Below, in pieces: positions 21,766 to 30,643 of a stretch of 34,274 nucleotides of DNA. The stretch lies in NCBI GenBank assembly GCA_046756985.1, contig JBHHXG010000010.1, positions 1 through 34,274 of the forward strand, given 5' to 3'. The notes beneath the pieces were generated by a model. It saw nothing but the letters and a program-made list of their open reading frames with translations, made no database searches and had not been told where the DNA came from. Every line of letters begins with the position of its first letter. Positions within the stretch are counted from its first letter, which is position 1. The stretch is from JBHHXG01 sp046756985. Lineage in GTDB: Bacteria; Pseudomonadota; Zetaproteobacteria; Mariprofundales; Mariprofundaceae. Position numbers and translations under genes: made by a program.

Positions 21766-22232
21766 AAGGTCTGCTCGATAAGGGCTTTATTACAACAACG
21801 GCCGACAAACTGATTAATGGCGCACGTGCCGGATCCCTTTGGCCGATGACATTTGGTCTTGCCTGCTGCGCCGTTGAAATGATGCATGCTGGTGCCTCCC
21901 GTTACGATCTGGACCGTTTTGGAATAGTGTTTCGTCCGTCCCCCCGCCAGTCCGATGTGATGGTGGTGGCGGGAACGCTGATCAACAAAATGGCGCCGGC
22001 ACTGAGGAAGGTTTACGATCAGATGTCCGAACCACGCTGGGTTGTTTCGATGGGTTCCTGCGCCAATGGTGGCGGCTATTACCATTATTCCTATTCGGTT
22101 GTACGTGGTTGTGACCGCATTGTGCCGGTGGATATCTATGTGCCGGGATGTCCACCAACTGCTGAAGCGCTGCTCTATGGCTTTATTCAGCTTCAGGAAA
22201 AAATAAAACGCACCAATACGATTGCCCGGTAG
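21756..22232 (+). CDS. nuoB: NADH-quinone oxidoreductase subunit B (cluster N2)
   Basis: Holds the terminal [4Fe-4S] cluster N2 that passes electrons to quinone. All four ligands are visible: the adjacent pair Cys37-Cys38 in GLACCAVEMM, Cys102 in GSCANGG and Cys132 in VPGCPP. Also seen is the RQSDVMVVAGTL segment. At 158 residues it is a compact form without the N-terminal extension of the E. coli protein. The ATG lies within the last codons of nuoA, and nuoC starts five bases after its stop. Confidence 0.98.
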   Translation: MGIEGLLDKGFITTTADKLINGARAGSLWPMTFGLACCAVEMMHAGASRYDLDRFGIVFRPSPRQSDVMVVAGTLINKMAPALRKVYDQMSEPRWVVSMGSCANGGGYYHYSYSVVRGCDRIVPVDIYVPGCPPTAEALLYGFIQLQEKIKRTNTIAR

Positions 22233-22237
22233 GTTTA

Positions 22238-22846
22238 ATGAGCAAACAGACGGCTGAAAAAAAGATCACCGGTGTCGAGGCTCTGCCTGAGGTTGCCGCC
22301 CTGCGGGAGCGCTTTGGCAAGCAGGTGCTGGCCGTAGCCGATGGGCTGGACATGCCGGCCGTTACGTTGGACCGGCAGGCAATTGTTGAGGGCTGCCATT
22401 TTCTGAAAAACAAGCATGGGTATGAGCAGCTGATTGATCTATGTGGCGTGGATCGCTCCGAGCATCCGGCACATGCTGCTGATGAGCCAAGATTTGCGGT
22501 GGTTTACCATCTGCTATCTATTTCCGGCAACAAGCGCATACGCCTTAAGGTCGGTGCCAATGAGCGTGATCTCGTGGACTCGGTCACCGAAGTGTGGCCA
22601 ACGGCCAACTGGTTCGAGCGTGAAGCCTTCGATCTGTACGGTATCATTTTCAATCATCACCCGGATTTACGCCGGATTCTGACTGATTATGGTTTCGAAG
22701 GACATCCTTTGCGCAAGGACTTTCCGCTCACCGGTCGTGTTGAACTGTTCTTTGATGATACGCAGTGGCGCTGCGTTTACCGCCCAAACAAGCTGGAAAA
22801 TCGTGTGTTGATTCCGAAGACATGGCCGGGGGTTGATCGTGGCTGA
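22238..22846 (+). CDS. nuoC: NADH-quinone oxidoreductase subunit C
   Basis: 30-kDa-type peripheral-arm subunit (202 residues), separate from nuoD rather than fused as in E. coli. The signature WPTANWFEREAFDLYGIIF followed by HPDLRRILTDYGFEGHPLRKDFPL is complete. It sits at the base of the hydrophilic arm beside NuoD. Its stop overlaps the nuoD GTG start by eight bases. Confidence 0.97.
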   Translation: MSKQTAEKKITGVEALPEVAALRERFGKQVLAVADGLDMPAVTLDRQAIVEGCHFLKNKHGYEQLIDLCGVDRSEHPAHAADEPRFAVVYHLLSISGNKRIRLKVGANERDLVDSVTEVWPTANWFEREAFDLYGIIFNHHPDLRRILTDYGFEGHPLRKDFPLTGRVELFFDDTQWRCVYRPNKLENRVLIPKTWPGVDRG

Positions 22847-24017
22847 GATCAAGAACTACACGATTAACTTTGGCCCGCAGCATCCAAGCGCACACGGCGT
22901 ACTACGGCTAGTGCTGGAGCTGGATGGCGAGGTTGTTGAGAGAGCCGACTGCCATATCGGACTGTTGCACCGCGGCACCGAGAAGCTGTTTGAATATAAG
23001 ACCTATTTGCAGAATGTGCCGTATTTCGATCGTTTCGATTATGTCTCGATGATGGCCAATGAGCATGCCTATGCGCTGGCCATCGAAAAGCTGCTGGATA
23101 TCACACCGCCGGAGCGTGCGCAGTATATCCGTGTCATGTTTGCGGAGCTGACGCGCATCGGAAATCATTGTCTGCAGCTTGGTGCGCAGGCACTGGATAT
23201 CGGTGCGATGACGGTGTTTCTGTACTGCTTCCGAGAGCGTGAGGATATCTTCGATTATTACGAGGCTGTTTCCGGTGCACGCATGCATGCGGCCTATTTC
23301 CGGCCGGGCGGTGTTACGAAAGATCTGCCGGAAGGGTTGCTTGAGAAGATCGACGCCTTTACTGAACGTTTCCCCGGCTATGTGGATGAATATGAGACGT
23401 TGCTGACCGAGAACCGCATCTGGAAACAGCGTACCGTCGATATCGGTGTTGTGGACAAACAGGCAGCGCTGGACTGGGGCTTTACCGGCCCGATGATCCG
23501 TGGTTCCGGCATCGAATGGGATCTGCGCAAGACCCAGCCCTATGATGTGTACGACAAGATGGACTTCGAAATTCCCGTGGGCGCGACTGGCGATACTTAC
23601 GACCGTTATCTGGTGCGTATCGAAGAGATGCGGCAGGCAAATAAAATTATCAAGCAGTGCGTTGACTGGCTGGCCGCTAATCCGGGGCCGGTGAAGGTTG
23701 ATGATTACAAGCTGACCAGCCCGCCGCGCGGATTGATGAAATCGGACATGGAAGCGCTGATTCACCATTTTAAGTATTTCTCGGAAGGCTACCCGGTGCC
23801 TGAGGGCGAGGTATATGCCGCAGTTGAGCATCCGAAGGGAGAGTTCGGTGTTTTCCTGGTCTCTGACGGCTCCAACAAGCCCTACCGCATGAAGGTGCGT
23901 GCGCCCGGTTTTGCGCATCTGGAGGCGCTGGATTATATGTGTCGTGGTCACATGATCGCCGATGTTGTGACTATTCTTGGTACACAGGATATCGTGTTCG
24001 GGGAGGTTGACCGATGA
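22839..24017 (+). CDS. nuoD: NADH-quinone oxidoreductase subunit D (49-kDa type)
   Basis: Forms the quinone pocket with NuoB. The start is the GTG at 22839, giving the family N-terminus MAEIKNYTINFGPQHPSAHG, with GGGGG six bases upstream; an in-frame TTG two codons earlier is less likely. Visible features: HPSAHG and HIGLLHRGTEKL near the quinone site, DYVSMMANEH, and the C-terminal LDYMCRGHMIADVVTILGTQDIVFGEVDR region (interrupted here only by my shortening). 392 residues, normal for stand-alone NuoD. Overlaps nuoE by four bases (ATGA). Confidence 0.97.
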   Translation: MAEIKNYTINFGPQHPSAHGVLRLVLELDGEVVERADCHIGLLHRGTEKLFEYKTYLQNVPYFDRFDYVSMMANEHAYALAIEKLLDITPPERAQYIRVMFAELTRIGNHCLQLGAQALDIGAMTVFLYCFREREDIFDYYEAVSGARMHAAYFRPGGVTKDLPEGLLEKIDAFTERFPGYVDEYETLLTENRIWKQRTVDIGVVDKQAALDWGFTGPMIRGSGIEWDLRKTQPYDVYDKMDFEIPVGATGDTYDRYLVRIEEMRQANKIIKQCVDWLAANPGPVKVDDYKLTSPPRGLMKSDMEALIHHFKYFSEGYPVPEGEVYAAVEHPKGEFGVFLVSDGSNKPYRMKVRAPGFAHLEALDYMCRGHMIADVVTILGTQDIVFGEVDR

Positions 24018-24541
24018 ACGCGGTTCCACAGCCTCACTTCAGTGATGCGCGTCAGTCCGAAATCAAGGCGCTGGTGGCGCGTTATCCGCATGCGCAATCC
24101 GCATTGCTTCCGGTGCTGCATATGGCACAGGAAGATTTTGGTTATCTGTCCATGGAGGTGCAGCAGCTGGTTGCCGAAACACTTGGTATCCGCCTGATGG
24201 CTGTGCGTGAGGTGGTGACCTTTTACACGATGTTCCGTGAACAGCCCTGTGGTAAATATCTGCTTGAGGTTTGCACCAATGCCGGCTGTATGCTCAATGG
24301 CGCGGATGAGCTTGTCAGCCATATGTGTGGCAAGCTCGGTATCAGGGTAGGCGAGACAACACCGGACGGCATGTTTACCGTGACCGAAGTCGAATGTGCC
24401 GGCGCCTGTGGTGGCGCGCCCGTGGTGCAGATCAACAACGAGTACCACGAAAAGGTGGATGCAGCGCATATGGATGACTTCATCGCTAAAGTGCGTTCAG
24501 AGAAACCTGCAGGCCAGCCAGCGGAAGGGGGTGATGTATGA
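24014..24541 (+). CDS. nuoE: NADH-quinone oxidoreductase subunit E (cluster N1a)
   Basis: 24-kDa-type subunit carrying [2Fe-2S] cluster N1a. The ligands are in VCTNAGC (C-x4-C) and, later, ECAGACGGAP (C-x3-C). A thioredoxin-like fold follows an N-terminal helical part with VLHMAQEDFGYLS. At 175 residues with a short Pro/Gly-rich tail. It overlaps both nuoD and nuoF by four bases (ATGA type), showing tight coupling. Works with NuoF and NuoG in the NADH module. Confidence 0.96.
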   Translation: MNAVPQPHFSDARQSEIKALVARYPHAQSALLPVLHMAQEDFGYLSMEVQQLVAETLGIRLMAVREVVTFYTMFREQPCGKYLLEVCTNAGCMLNGADELVSHMCGKLGIRVGETTPDGMFTVTEVECAGACGGAPVVQINNEYHEKVDAAHMDDFIAKVRSEKPAGQPAEGGDV

Positions 24542-25827
24542 TTTCCTCCGATCCGAAACAAGTGAAACAGATTTGTTTTGACCGTATTGATCTTTCGAAT
24601 CAGCGCAAGCTGTCGGTGGCGCGTGAGAACGGCGCCTACCAGTTCCTACCGACAGTACTGAAGGAATTTGATGCCGAGCGGATTATCGATGAGGTCAAGA
24701 CATCCGGCATCCGTGGCCGTGGTGGAGCAGGCTTTCCGACGGGTCTGAAATGGTCGTTTGTGCCTCGCAATACCGGCAAGCCGACCTACCTGCTGTGTAA
24801 TGCGGATGAAGGTGAGCCTGGTACATTCAAGGATCGCGATATTATGCGCTTTGATCCTCACCTGCTGATCGAAGGCATGATTATGGCCGGTTTCGCGCTG
24901 GATGTGCGCGATGCCTATATCTATATCCGTGGCGAGTTTGTGCATGAGGCCAATGTGCTCAATGAAGCCATTGCCGAAGCATACGGGGCCAACCTTCTGG
25001 GTGAGAATATCCTTGGCACCTCCTACAGCATGGACCTGACCGTGCATCGCGGTGCCGGCGCCTATGTCTGCGGTGAAGAGACGGCGTTGATCGAATCACT
25101 GGAAGGCAAGGCCGGACGTCCACGCTTCAAACCGCCGTTTCCGGCTGTTGAGGGTTTCTACCGGTGCCCGACCGTAGTGAATAATGTCGAGACGCTGTCC
25201 ACAATCCCGGCCATTCTGGAGCATGGCGGTGAATGGCATGCGCAGATCGGCAAGCCCAACAACACCGGCATGAAGATTTTTTCCGTATCCGGCCATGTTA
25301 ATAAACCCGGCAATTACGAAGTGCCGATGGGCACGTCTCTGAAGACGCTAATCGAAGATCACTGTGGCGGTCTGCAGCATGGCACATTGCCCAAGGTGAT
25401 TATTCCCGGCGGGTCGTCAACCCCGTGGCTGACGGCCGAGCATTATGATATGCCGCTGACTTATGATGATATGGTCAAGGCTGGTTCAATGCTGGGTTCC
25501 GGCGCGGTTATCGTTATGGATGAAACGGCGGACCTGCTTGCTGTAACGCGGCGGCTTGCCCATTTTTATGCCCATGAGTCCTGTGGCCAGTGCACGCCCT
25601 GCCGTGAGGGCACCGGTTGGCTGGAACGTATCCTGATGCGTATAGAAAACGGTCAGGGACAACCGGGCGATATTGATGTTTTAAAAGATGCCGCGAACCA
25701 TATGGCCGGGCGCACGATTTGTGCGTTGGCCGATGGCGCAGCGGCACCCGTACTGTCATTGATCAAGCATTTCCCTGAAGAGCTTGCCTCAAGAACCTCA
25801 GAGAATGTGGTGGAGAAGGCGGCATGA
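24538..25827 (+). CDS. nuoF: NADH-quinone oxidoreductase subunit F (NADH and FMN binding)
   Basis: Oxidises NADH through FMN and [4Fe-4S] cluster N3. Seen in order: GRGGAGFPTGLKW (NADH/FMN glycine-rich loop), NADEGEPGTFKDR, the GAGAYVCGEETALIESLEG segment with the Glu pair near FMN, and CGQCTPCREGTGW with three N3 cysteines; the fourth is in the later GRTICALAD. 429 residues, standard size. Overlaps nuoE and nuoG by four bases each. Confidence 0.98.
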   Translation: MISSDPKQVKQICFDRIDLSNQRKLSVARENGAYQFLPTVLKEFDAERIIDEVKTSGIRGRGGAGFPTGLKWSFVPRNTGKPTYLLCNADEGEPGTFKDRDIMRFDPHLLIEGMIMAGFALDVRDAYIYIRGEFVHEANVLNEAIAEAYGANLLGENILGTSYSMDLTVHRGAGAYVCGEETALIESLEGKAGRPRFKPPFPAVEGFYRCPTVVNNVETLSTIPAILEHGGEWHAQIGKPNNTGMKIFSVSGHVNKPGNYEVPMGTSLKTLIEDHCGGLQHGTLPKVIIPGGSSTPWLTAEHYDMPLTYDDMVKAGSMLGSGAVIVMDETADLLAVTRRLAHFYAHESCGQCTPCREGTGWLERILMRIENGQGQPGDIDVLKDAANHMAGRTICALADGAAAPVLSLIKHFPEELASRTSENVVEKAA

Positions 25828-28163
25828 CAACCTTATTCATCAACGAAAAAGAAGTGACGGTCGATCCGGGCACTTCGATTCTCGAAGCCTGCCGTCAGCA
25901 TGGCGCTGATGTACCCTATTTCTGTTACCACCCGGAATTGTCCGTTGCGGCCAACTGCCGTATGTGCCTGGTTGAGATTGAAGGCTGGCCCAAGCCGGCT
26001 GCCTCCTGTTGTACGCCGGTTTCCGAAGGCATGAAGGTTACAACGCAGAGCGAGGGGCTTGAAAAGGATCGTGCCATGGTGATGGAGTATCTGTTGATCC
26101 ATCATCCGCTTGATTGCCCGGTCTGCGATCAGGGCGGCGCCTGCAAGCTGCAGGATTATGCCGTGAGTCATGGCTCAGCAAAAGGCCGCTACGTCGAACC
26201 CAAGCGTGCAGTGATCAATTATGATCTTGGCCCGTTTGTGAATACCTGCATGACCCGCTGCATCCATTGCACCCGTTGCGTCCGCTTCGCAGATGAAATT
26301 GCCGGCACCGGTGACATGGGTGTGCTGAATCGCGGCGATCATATGAATATCGCCGGTATTGTTGAGGATTGCCTGTCTTCCGAGCTGTCAGGCAATTTGC
26401 CCGATATCTGTCCGGTGGGTGCGCTGCTGGACAAACCATCACATGACGTTTCCCGTCCGTGGGAGCTGACGCGGCACAAGAGCACATGCACGCAATGTCC
26501 AAATGGCTGCGATATCAGTATCGAGTCGCGTGGTGATGAAGTTATGCGGATTCACCCGGTTGATGGCAGTCCCGAGGCGTGGATTTGTGACCGCGGCCGT
26601 TATGTTTATGACGCCTTCCGCTCTGAAGCCCGCATTCTTTCACCTAAACTAAGACAGGATAACGTACTGGAGGACGCGGATTGGGACGAGGCCATTGGTC
26701 GGGCCGTTGAACTATTGAAGGGCAAGCGCGTCGGCATGCTGTTTTCGCCGGATTGGAGTCTGGAAGGTCTGACTGCCATCGCTCTGTTGCATCAGACGAC
26801 CTTCAGTGATGCAAAAGTAGCCTATGATCTGCACCGGCGGGATATGCGTGCCTTTGCTTTCGAGGAAGGCTTCTCGATGACCACGCAGCAGATCGAAGAT
26901 GCCGACCAGGTTGTAATTCTCGGTTCCGATCTAAGACAGCGTCTGCCGCTGGTGATGCAGCGTCTGCGCAAGCGTTGCCGGAACGATAAGCCGGTTGTCC
27001 GTATCGGGGCAATGAATTACCGGAGTAATGCCTGTATTAGCAAGGAGGCGATGATCCGGCCGCGTGACTGGCCGGCGGTGATTGCACGTGCGATGGAGCA
27101 GGTCACTGAGCTTGGCAAGACAGCGGCGGGCATGGATAAGTGGACTGCAGCCGTAAAAGACAGGCATGAAGCCGGCAAGCTGCTCGCCGATGCATTGATG
27201 GCGGATTCCTGCGCGTTGATCGCTGGCGAAGAGATTCGTTCGCATGAAGATGCGGCGGCGTTGATTCACGGGCTTGATTTGCTCATGCGTGCCTGTGGCC
27301 ATGCCGAAGAGGGTAGAGATGGTCGTAACCTGATTCCGGAAGGTATGAATGCGCAGGTTCTGGCCGCTGTTGCCGGAGATATGCGTACCAGCGCAGGCGA
27401 ATTATTTGCGGCAGCCGAAGCAGGCGATCTGGATGCATTGGTATTAATAGGCAGTGATCCGCTTGGCGATGGTCTGTTCCCTTCGGCTGCCAGGGCCGCA
27501 CTTGCCAGGGTGCCATTGGTTCAGGTTGGAGCAATCAGTGGGGCGATCAGCGAATACGCCGAAGTGCAGCTGCCTGCAGCTGCCTATTCCGAGATTGAGG
27601 GCACATTCATTAATATGGAGGGGCGCGTTCGCGTTGCGACCCATCCACTCAAATCTCTCGGCGAAGAGCGCCCGTTGTGGAAAGTCATGATGCGTCTCGT
27701 GCAGGCGATGGGCGCCGATATTCCGGCCGTGAATCTCGATGAATTGCGGGACAAGGCCAAGGGTTTCATGCCGGAGCTGGAAACAGCCTGGGCGGCCGAA
27801 GACGATGATTTCACAATGCCGGTCAATCGCAATCGCGATGCTGAATATGTACCGGCCAAGGCAGCGCACGAATTCAAGCTGGATATTGTCAGCCGCTATT
27901 CAATGTATCGTGAGGGGCCATGGGCCCGCGCTTCGGCCTTGTTATCAGAAGCAGGACGCCTGCATGCGCTCGATGATGTCATTGTGCATCCGGATACTGC
28001 GTCAGCGGGAGAGTGCACAGTACGGACTGCAATTGGCGAGACTACATATACCATTGGTACGCGAGAGGATGTATCGCCCGGCGTGCTATTTGTCGCCAAG
28101 CGCGGCATGGCGGGCGATTTGTCTGATGAGTGCTGCGCAGATATTGCCGGAGGTGGCTCGTGA
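25824..28163 (+). CDS. nuoG: NADH-quinone oxidoreductase subunit G
   Basis: 75-kDa-type subunit of the NADH module with several Fe-S clusters. The N-terminal ferredoxin-like domain has the N1b cysteines (CYHP, then NCRMC and SCC). HHPLDCPVCDQGGACKLQD supplies the His and Cys of N5, and TRCIHCTRCVRF with DICPVG supply N4. A further set CTQCPNGC followed about 25 residues later by ICDRGR looks like the extra N7 site. The rest (about 230-779) is a molybdopterin-oxidoreductase-like fold without a cofactor. The stop overlaps the nuoH GTG. Confidence 0.97.
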   Translation: MTTLFINEKEVTVDPGTSILEACRQHGADVPYFCYHPELSVAANCRMCLVEIEGWPKPAASCCTPVSEGMKVTTQSEGLEKDRAMVMEYLLIHHPLDCPVCDQGGACKLQDYAVSHGSAKGRYVEPKRAVINYDLGPFVNTCMTRCIHCTRCVRFADEIAGTGDMGVLNRGDHMNIAGIVEDCLSSELSGNLPDICPVGALLDKPSHDVSRPWELTRHKSTCTQCPNGCDISIESRGDEVMRIHPVDGSPEAWICDRGRYVYDAFRSEARILSPKLRQDNVLEDADWDEAIGRAVELLKGKRVGMLFSPDWSLEGLTAIALLHQTTFSDAKVAYDLHRRDMRAFAFEEGFSMTTQQIEDADQVVILGSDLRQRLPLVMQRLRKRCRNDKPVVRIGAMNYRSNACISKEAMIRPRDWPAVIARAMEQVTELGKTAAGMDKWTAAVKDRHEAGKLLADALMADSCALIAGEEIRSHEDAAALIHGLDLLMRACGHAEEGRDGRNLIPEGMNAQVLAAVAGDMRTSAGELFAAAEAGDLDALVLIGSDPLGDGLFPSAARAALARVPLVQVGAISGAISEYAEVQLPAAAYSEIEGTFINMEGRVRVATHPLKSLGEERPLWKVMMRLVQAMGADIPAVNLDELRDKAKGFMPELETAWAAEDDDFTMPVNRNRDAEYVPAKAAHEFKLDIVSRYSMYREGPWARASALLSEAGRLHALDDVIVHPDTASAGECTVRTAIGETTYTIGTREDVSPGVLFVAKRGMAGDLSDECCADIAGGGS

Positions 28164-29230
28164 GTCTGGTTGATATAGCCCTGCAGGCAGGCATCTGGGC
28201 GTTGGAGATTCTGGCTATTGCAGTGACGGTTGCGCTGTCGGTTGCCTATATCACCTATTTTGAACGCCGGATCATCGGCTGGATGCAGGTGCGCAAAGGT
28301 TGTAACCGTGTTGGTCCGGCAGGTCTGTTGCAGCCGCTTGCTGACGGCCTGAAGCTGTTCCTGAAAGAAACCATCATTCCGACGACGGCAAACAAAGTTC
28401 TGTTCGTTGCCGCTCCGGTGATGGCCATGGTACCGGCATTCATCGCCTTTGCTGTGGTTCCGTTTGGCGAGACAACATTATTTGGCATCTGGGAAACGGC
28501 GCATGTCATGGCCATCGCCAATCTGAATGTCGGTATTCTGTATGTGATGGCGATTTCCAGTCTGGCGATTTATGGCATCCTGATGGCTGGCTGGGCATCG
28601 AATTCCAAATATGCATTCCTTGGCGCTATCCGCTCGACCTGCCAGATGGTATCTTATGAAATTTCGATGGGCTTTTCCATCGTGACTGTGCTGATGCTGG
28701 CCGGCAGCCTGAATCTGGCGGATATCGTGCATGCACAGGCAGGCGGTATCCTGCACTGGTATCTGATTCCACTGTTTCCGATGTTTCTTGTGTTCTTTAT
28801 TTCGGGGTGTGCCGAGACAAACCGCTCGCCGTTTGATCTGCCGGAAGGCGAATCGGAAATCGTAGCCGGGTTCTTTGTTGAATATTCAGGCATGTGGTTT
28901 GCCACTTTCTCGCTGGCGGAATATGCGGCAATGATTCTGATCAGTCTGATGACGAGCATTATGTTCCTCGGCGGCTGGTATGCGCCGATTCCGGCACTGG
29001 ATTTTATTCCGGGCACTGTCTGGCTACTTGGCAAGACGGCCTTCCTTATTTTCGTATTTATCTGGTTTCGCGCCACGTTCCCGCGCTACCGCTATGATCA
29101 GCTGATGCGTCTGGGCTGGAAGGTATTCCTGCCGTGGTCACTGGCCTGGATTGCCGTGGTTGGCATCTTTCTGTACACGCCTGGGCTGAAGGAGATCATC
29201 GCCTTCTGGTATGCGGGAGGTGCGTCATGA
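28160..29230 (+). CDS. nuoH: NADH-quinone oxidoreductase subunit H
   Basis: Membrane subunit linking the quinone cavity to the proton pumps. The GTG at 28160 overlaps the nuoG stop (GTGA) and has GGAGGT just upstream, so I prefer it to an open-frame start at 28130. About eight membrane helices. Conserved loops: YFERRIIGWMQVRKGCNRVGPAGLLQPLADGLKL (two halves of the quinone-facing loop), and CAETNRSPFDLPEGESEIVAGF with the acidic cluster. 356 residues. Its stop overlaps nuoI as ATGA. Confidence 0.97.
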   Translation: MSLVDIALQAGIWALEILAIAVTVALSVAYITYFERRIIGWMQVRKGCNRVGPAGLLQPLADGLKLFLKETIIPTTANKVLFVAAPVMAMVPAFIAFAVVPFGETTLFGIWETAHVMAIANLNVGILYVMAISSLAIYGILMAGWASNSKYAFLGAIRSTCQMVSYEISMGFSIVTVLMLAGSLNLADIVHAQAGGILHWYLIPLFPMFLVFFISGCAETNRSPFDLPEGESEIVAGFFVEYSGMWFATFSLAEYAAMILISLMTSIMFLGGWYAPIPALDFIPGTVWLLGKTAFLIFVFIWFRATFPRYRYDQLMRLGWKVFLPWSLAWIAVVGIFLYTPGLKEIIAFWYAGGAS

Positions 29231-29715
29231 GTTTCATCAAGCGGGCACTGAAGACATGGCTGCTGCTGGAGCTGGTCCGCGGCCTGATGCTGACCGGTAA
29301 ATATCTGTTCAAGAAGAAGATTACCGTGGAGTATCCGGAAGAAAAGACGCCGCTTTCTCCGCGTTTCCGCGGCCTGCATGCCTTGCGCCGCTACGAATCC
29401 GGTGAAGAGCGTTGTATTGCCTGCAAGCTTTGTGAGGTCGTGTGTCCGGCGCTGGCCATTACGATTGAGTCCGAGGAACGCGACGATGGGACGCGCAGGA
29501 CGACCCGTTACGATATTGATATGACCAAATGCATTTTCTGCGGCCTGTGCCAGGAAGCCTGTCCGGTCGATGCGATTGTCGAAACACAGGAATTCGAATA
29601 TGCCAGCGAAACACGGGAAGCATTGTATTATACGAAGGATATGTTGCTCGAGGTTGGGAAACGTTATGAAAAGCAGATCGCGGCCAATATTGCTGCTGAT
29701 GCGCGCTACAGCTGA
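29227..29715 (+). CDS. nuoI: NADH-quinone oxidoreductase subunit I (clusters N6a and N6b)
   Basis: TYKY-type ferredoxin subunit with two [4Fe-4S] clusters: CIACKLCEVVCP and CIFCGLCQEACP, each CxxCxxCxxxCP. The 162-residue product starts with an amphipathic helix that lies on the membrane. The ATG at 29227 overlaps the nuoH stop; the frame is open upstream to 29134 but that part lies inside nuoH. It passes electrons from NuoG to NuoB. Confidence 0.97.
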   Translation: MSFIKRALKTWLLLELVRGLMLTGKYLFKKKITVEYPEEKTPLSPRFRGLHALRRYESGEERCIACKLCEVVCPALAITIESEERDDGTRRTTRYDIDMTKCIFCGLCQEACPVDAIVETQEFEYASETREALYYTKDMLLEVGKRYEKQIAANIAADARYS

Positions 29716-29738
29716 CATCGGATAGGATCGGAGGAGAA

Positions 29739-30323
29739 ATGCTCGAAACTGCTTTCTTTTACCTGTTTGCCGGCCTTGCCGTTGTGGCGGGTCTCGGTGT
29801 TGTGCTGGCGCGCAATACGATGCATTCGGTGATGTTTCTGATCCTCTGCTTCTTTAATGCGGCAGGCCTGTTTTTCCTGCTCGATGCCGAGTTCATCGGC
29901 ATCATCATGATTCTGATTTATGTCGGCGCTGTGATGGTGCTGTTCATGTTTGTCATCATGATGCTGGAAGTGAATCTGGTGCAGTTGAAAGAAGGCTTCC
30001 TGCAGTATTTGCCGGTGGGCGGCATCATTGCACTGATTCTGTTCATGGAACTGGTCGCGGCGGCCACCAGTGGCGTTTTCTCGCAGGGGGCAAAAGCCGC
30101 TGCCGAGCATTTCGGGCAGGACGTCAATAACACAATGGAAATCGGCAAGGTGCTGTATACGAAGTACCTGCTGGGCTTTGAAGTGGCCGCCATTATTCTG
30201 CTGGTGGCGTTGATTGGCGCCGTTGTTCTGACGCTCAGGGCGCGCAAGGATGCGAAATACCAGAATATTCGGGCGCAGGTCAATGTCCGCAAGGAAGACC
30301 GCCTGCGCAAGGTGAGGATGTAG
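29739..30323 (+). CDS. nuoJ: NADH-quinone oxidoreductase subunit J
   Basis: Membrane-arm subunit, 194 residues with five helices. The third helix region contains IMILIYVGAVMVLFMFVIMML, the segment known for its pi-bulge in complex I. Preceded by GGAGGA. nuoK starts one base after its stop. The C-terminal tail is basic and cytoplasmic. Confidence 0.95.
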   Translation: MLETAFFYLFAGLAVVAGLGVVLARNTMHSVMFLILCFFNAAGLFFLLDAEFIGIIMILIYVGAVMVLFMFVIMMLEVNLVQLKEGFLQYLPVGGIIALILFMELVAAATSGVFSQGAKAAAEHFGQDVNNTMEIGKVLYTKYLLGFEVAAIILLVALIGAVVLTLRARKDAKYQNIRAQVNVRKEDRLRKVRM

Positions 30324-30324
30324 C

Positions 30325-30630
30325 ATGATCGGGCTTTCATCATATCTGGCGGTGGCTGCGTGTCTGTTCGCGCTGGGCGTGGTCGGTCTGTTCCTGAACC
30401 GCAAGAACGTGATTACGATCCTGATGTGTATCGAACTGATGCTACTGGCCGTGAACATCAACTTCGCGGCATTTTCTCACTATCTGAACGATCTTTCAGG
30501 GCAGATTTTTGTCTTCTTCGTACTGACGGTGGCGGCAAGCGAGGTAGCTGTAGGGCTGGCCATTCTGGTGGCCTTCTACCGCACCCGCCGCTCCATTGAA
30601 GTCGAAGACATCAACACCTTGCAGGGTTAG
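30325..30630 (+). CDS. nuoK: NADH-quinone oxidoreductase subunit K
   Basis: Small membrane subunit (101 residues, three helices) in the MrpC-like family. Both conserved intramembrane glutamates used in proton transfer are present: in CIELMLLAVN (helix 2) and in AASEVAVGLAI (helix 3). One base separates it from nuoJ; nuoL follows after 13 bases. Confidence 0.97.
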   Translation: MIGLSSYLAVAACLFALGVVGLFLNRKNVITILMCIELMLLAVNINFAAFSHYLNDLSGQIFVFFVLTVAASEVAVGLAILVAFYRTRRSIEVEDINTLQG

Positions 30631-30643
30631 GGGAGGCGGCCTG

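Noticed and set aside
22908..24029. 373-codon open frame antisense to nuoD
   Set aside because: It is a shadow of nuoD and its neighbours, with no domain in its translation.
29134..29226. Upstream start for nuoI
   Set aside because: It lies inside nuoH; the ATG at 29227 overlaps the nuoH stop and gives the standard length.
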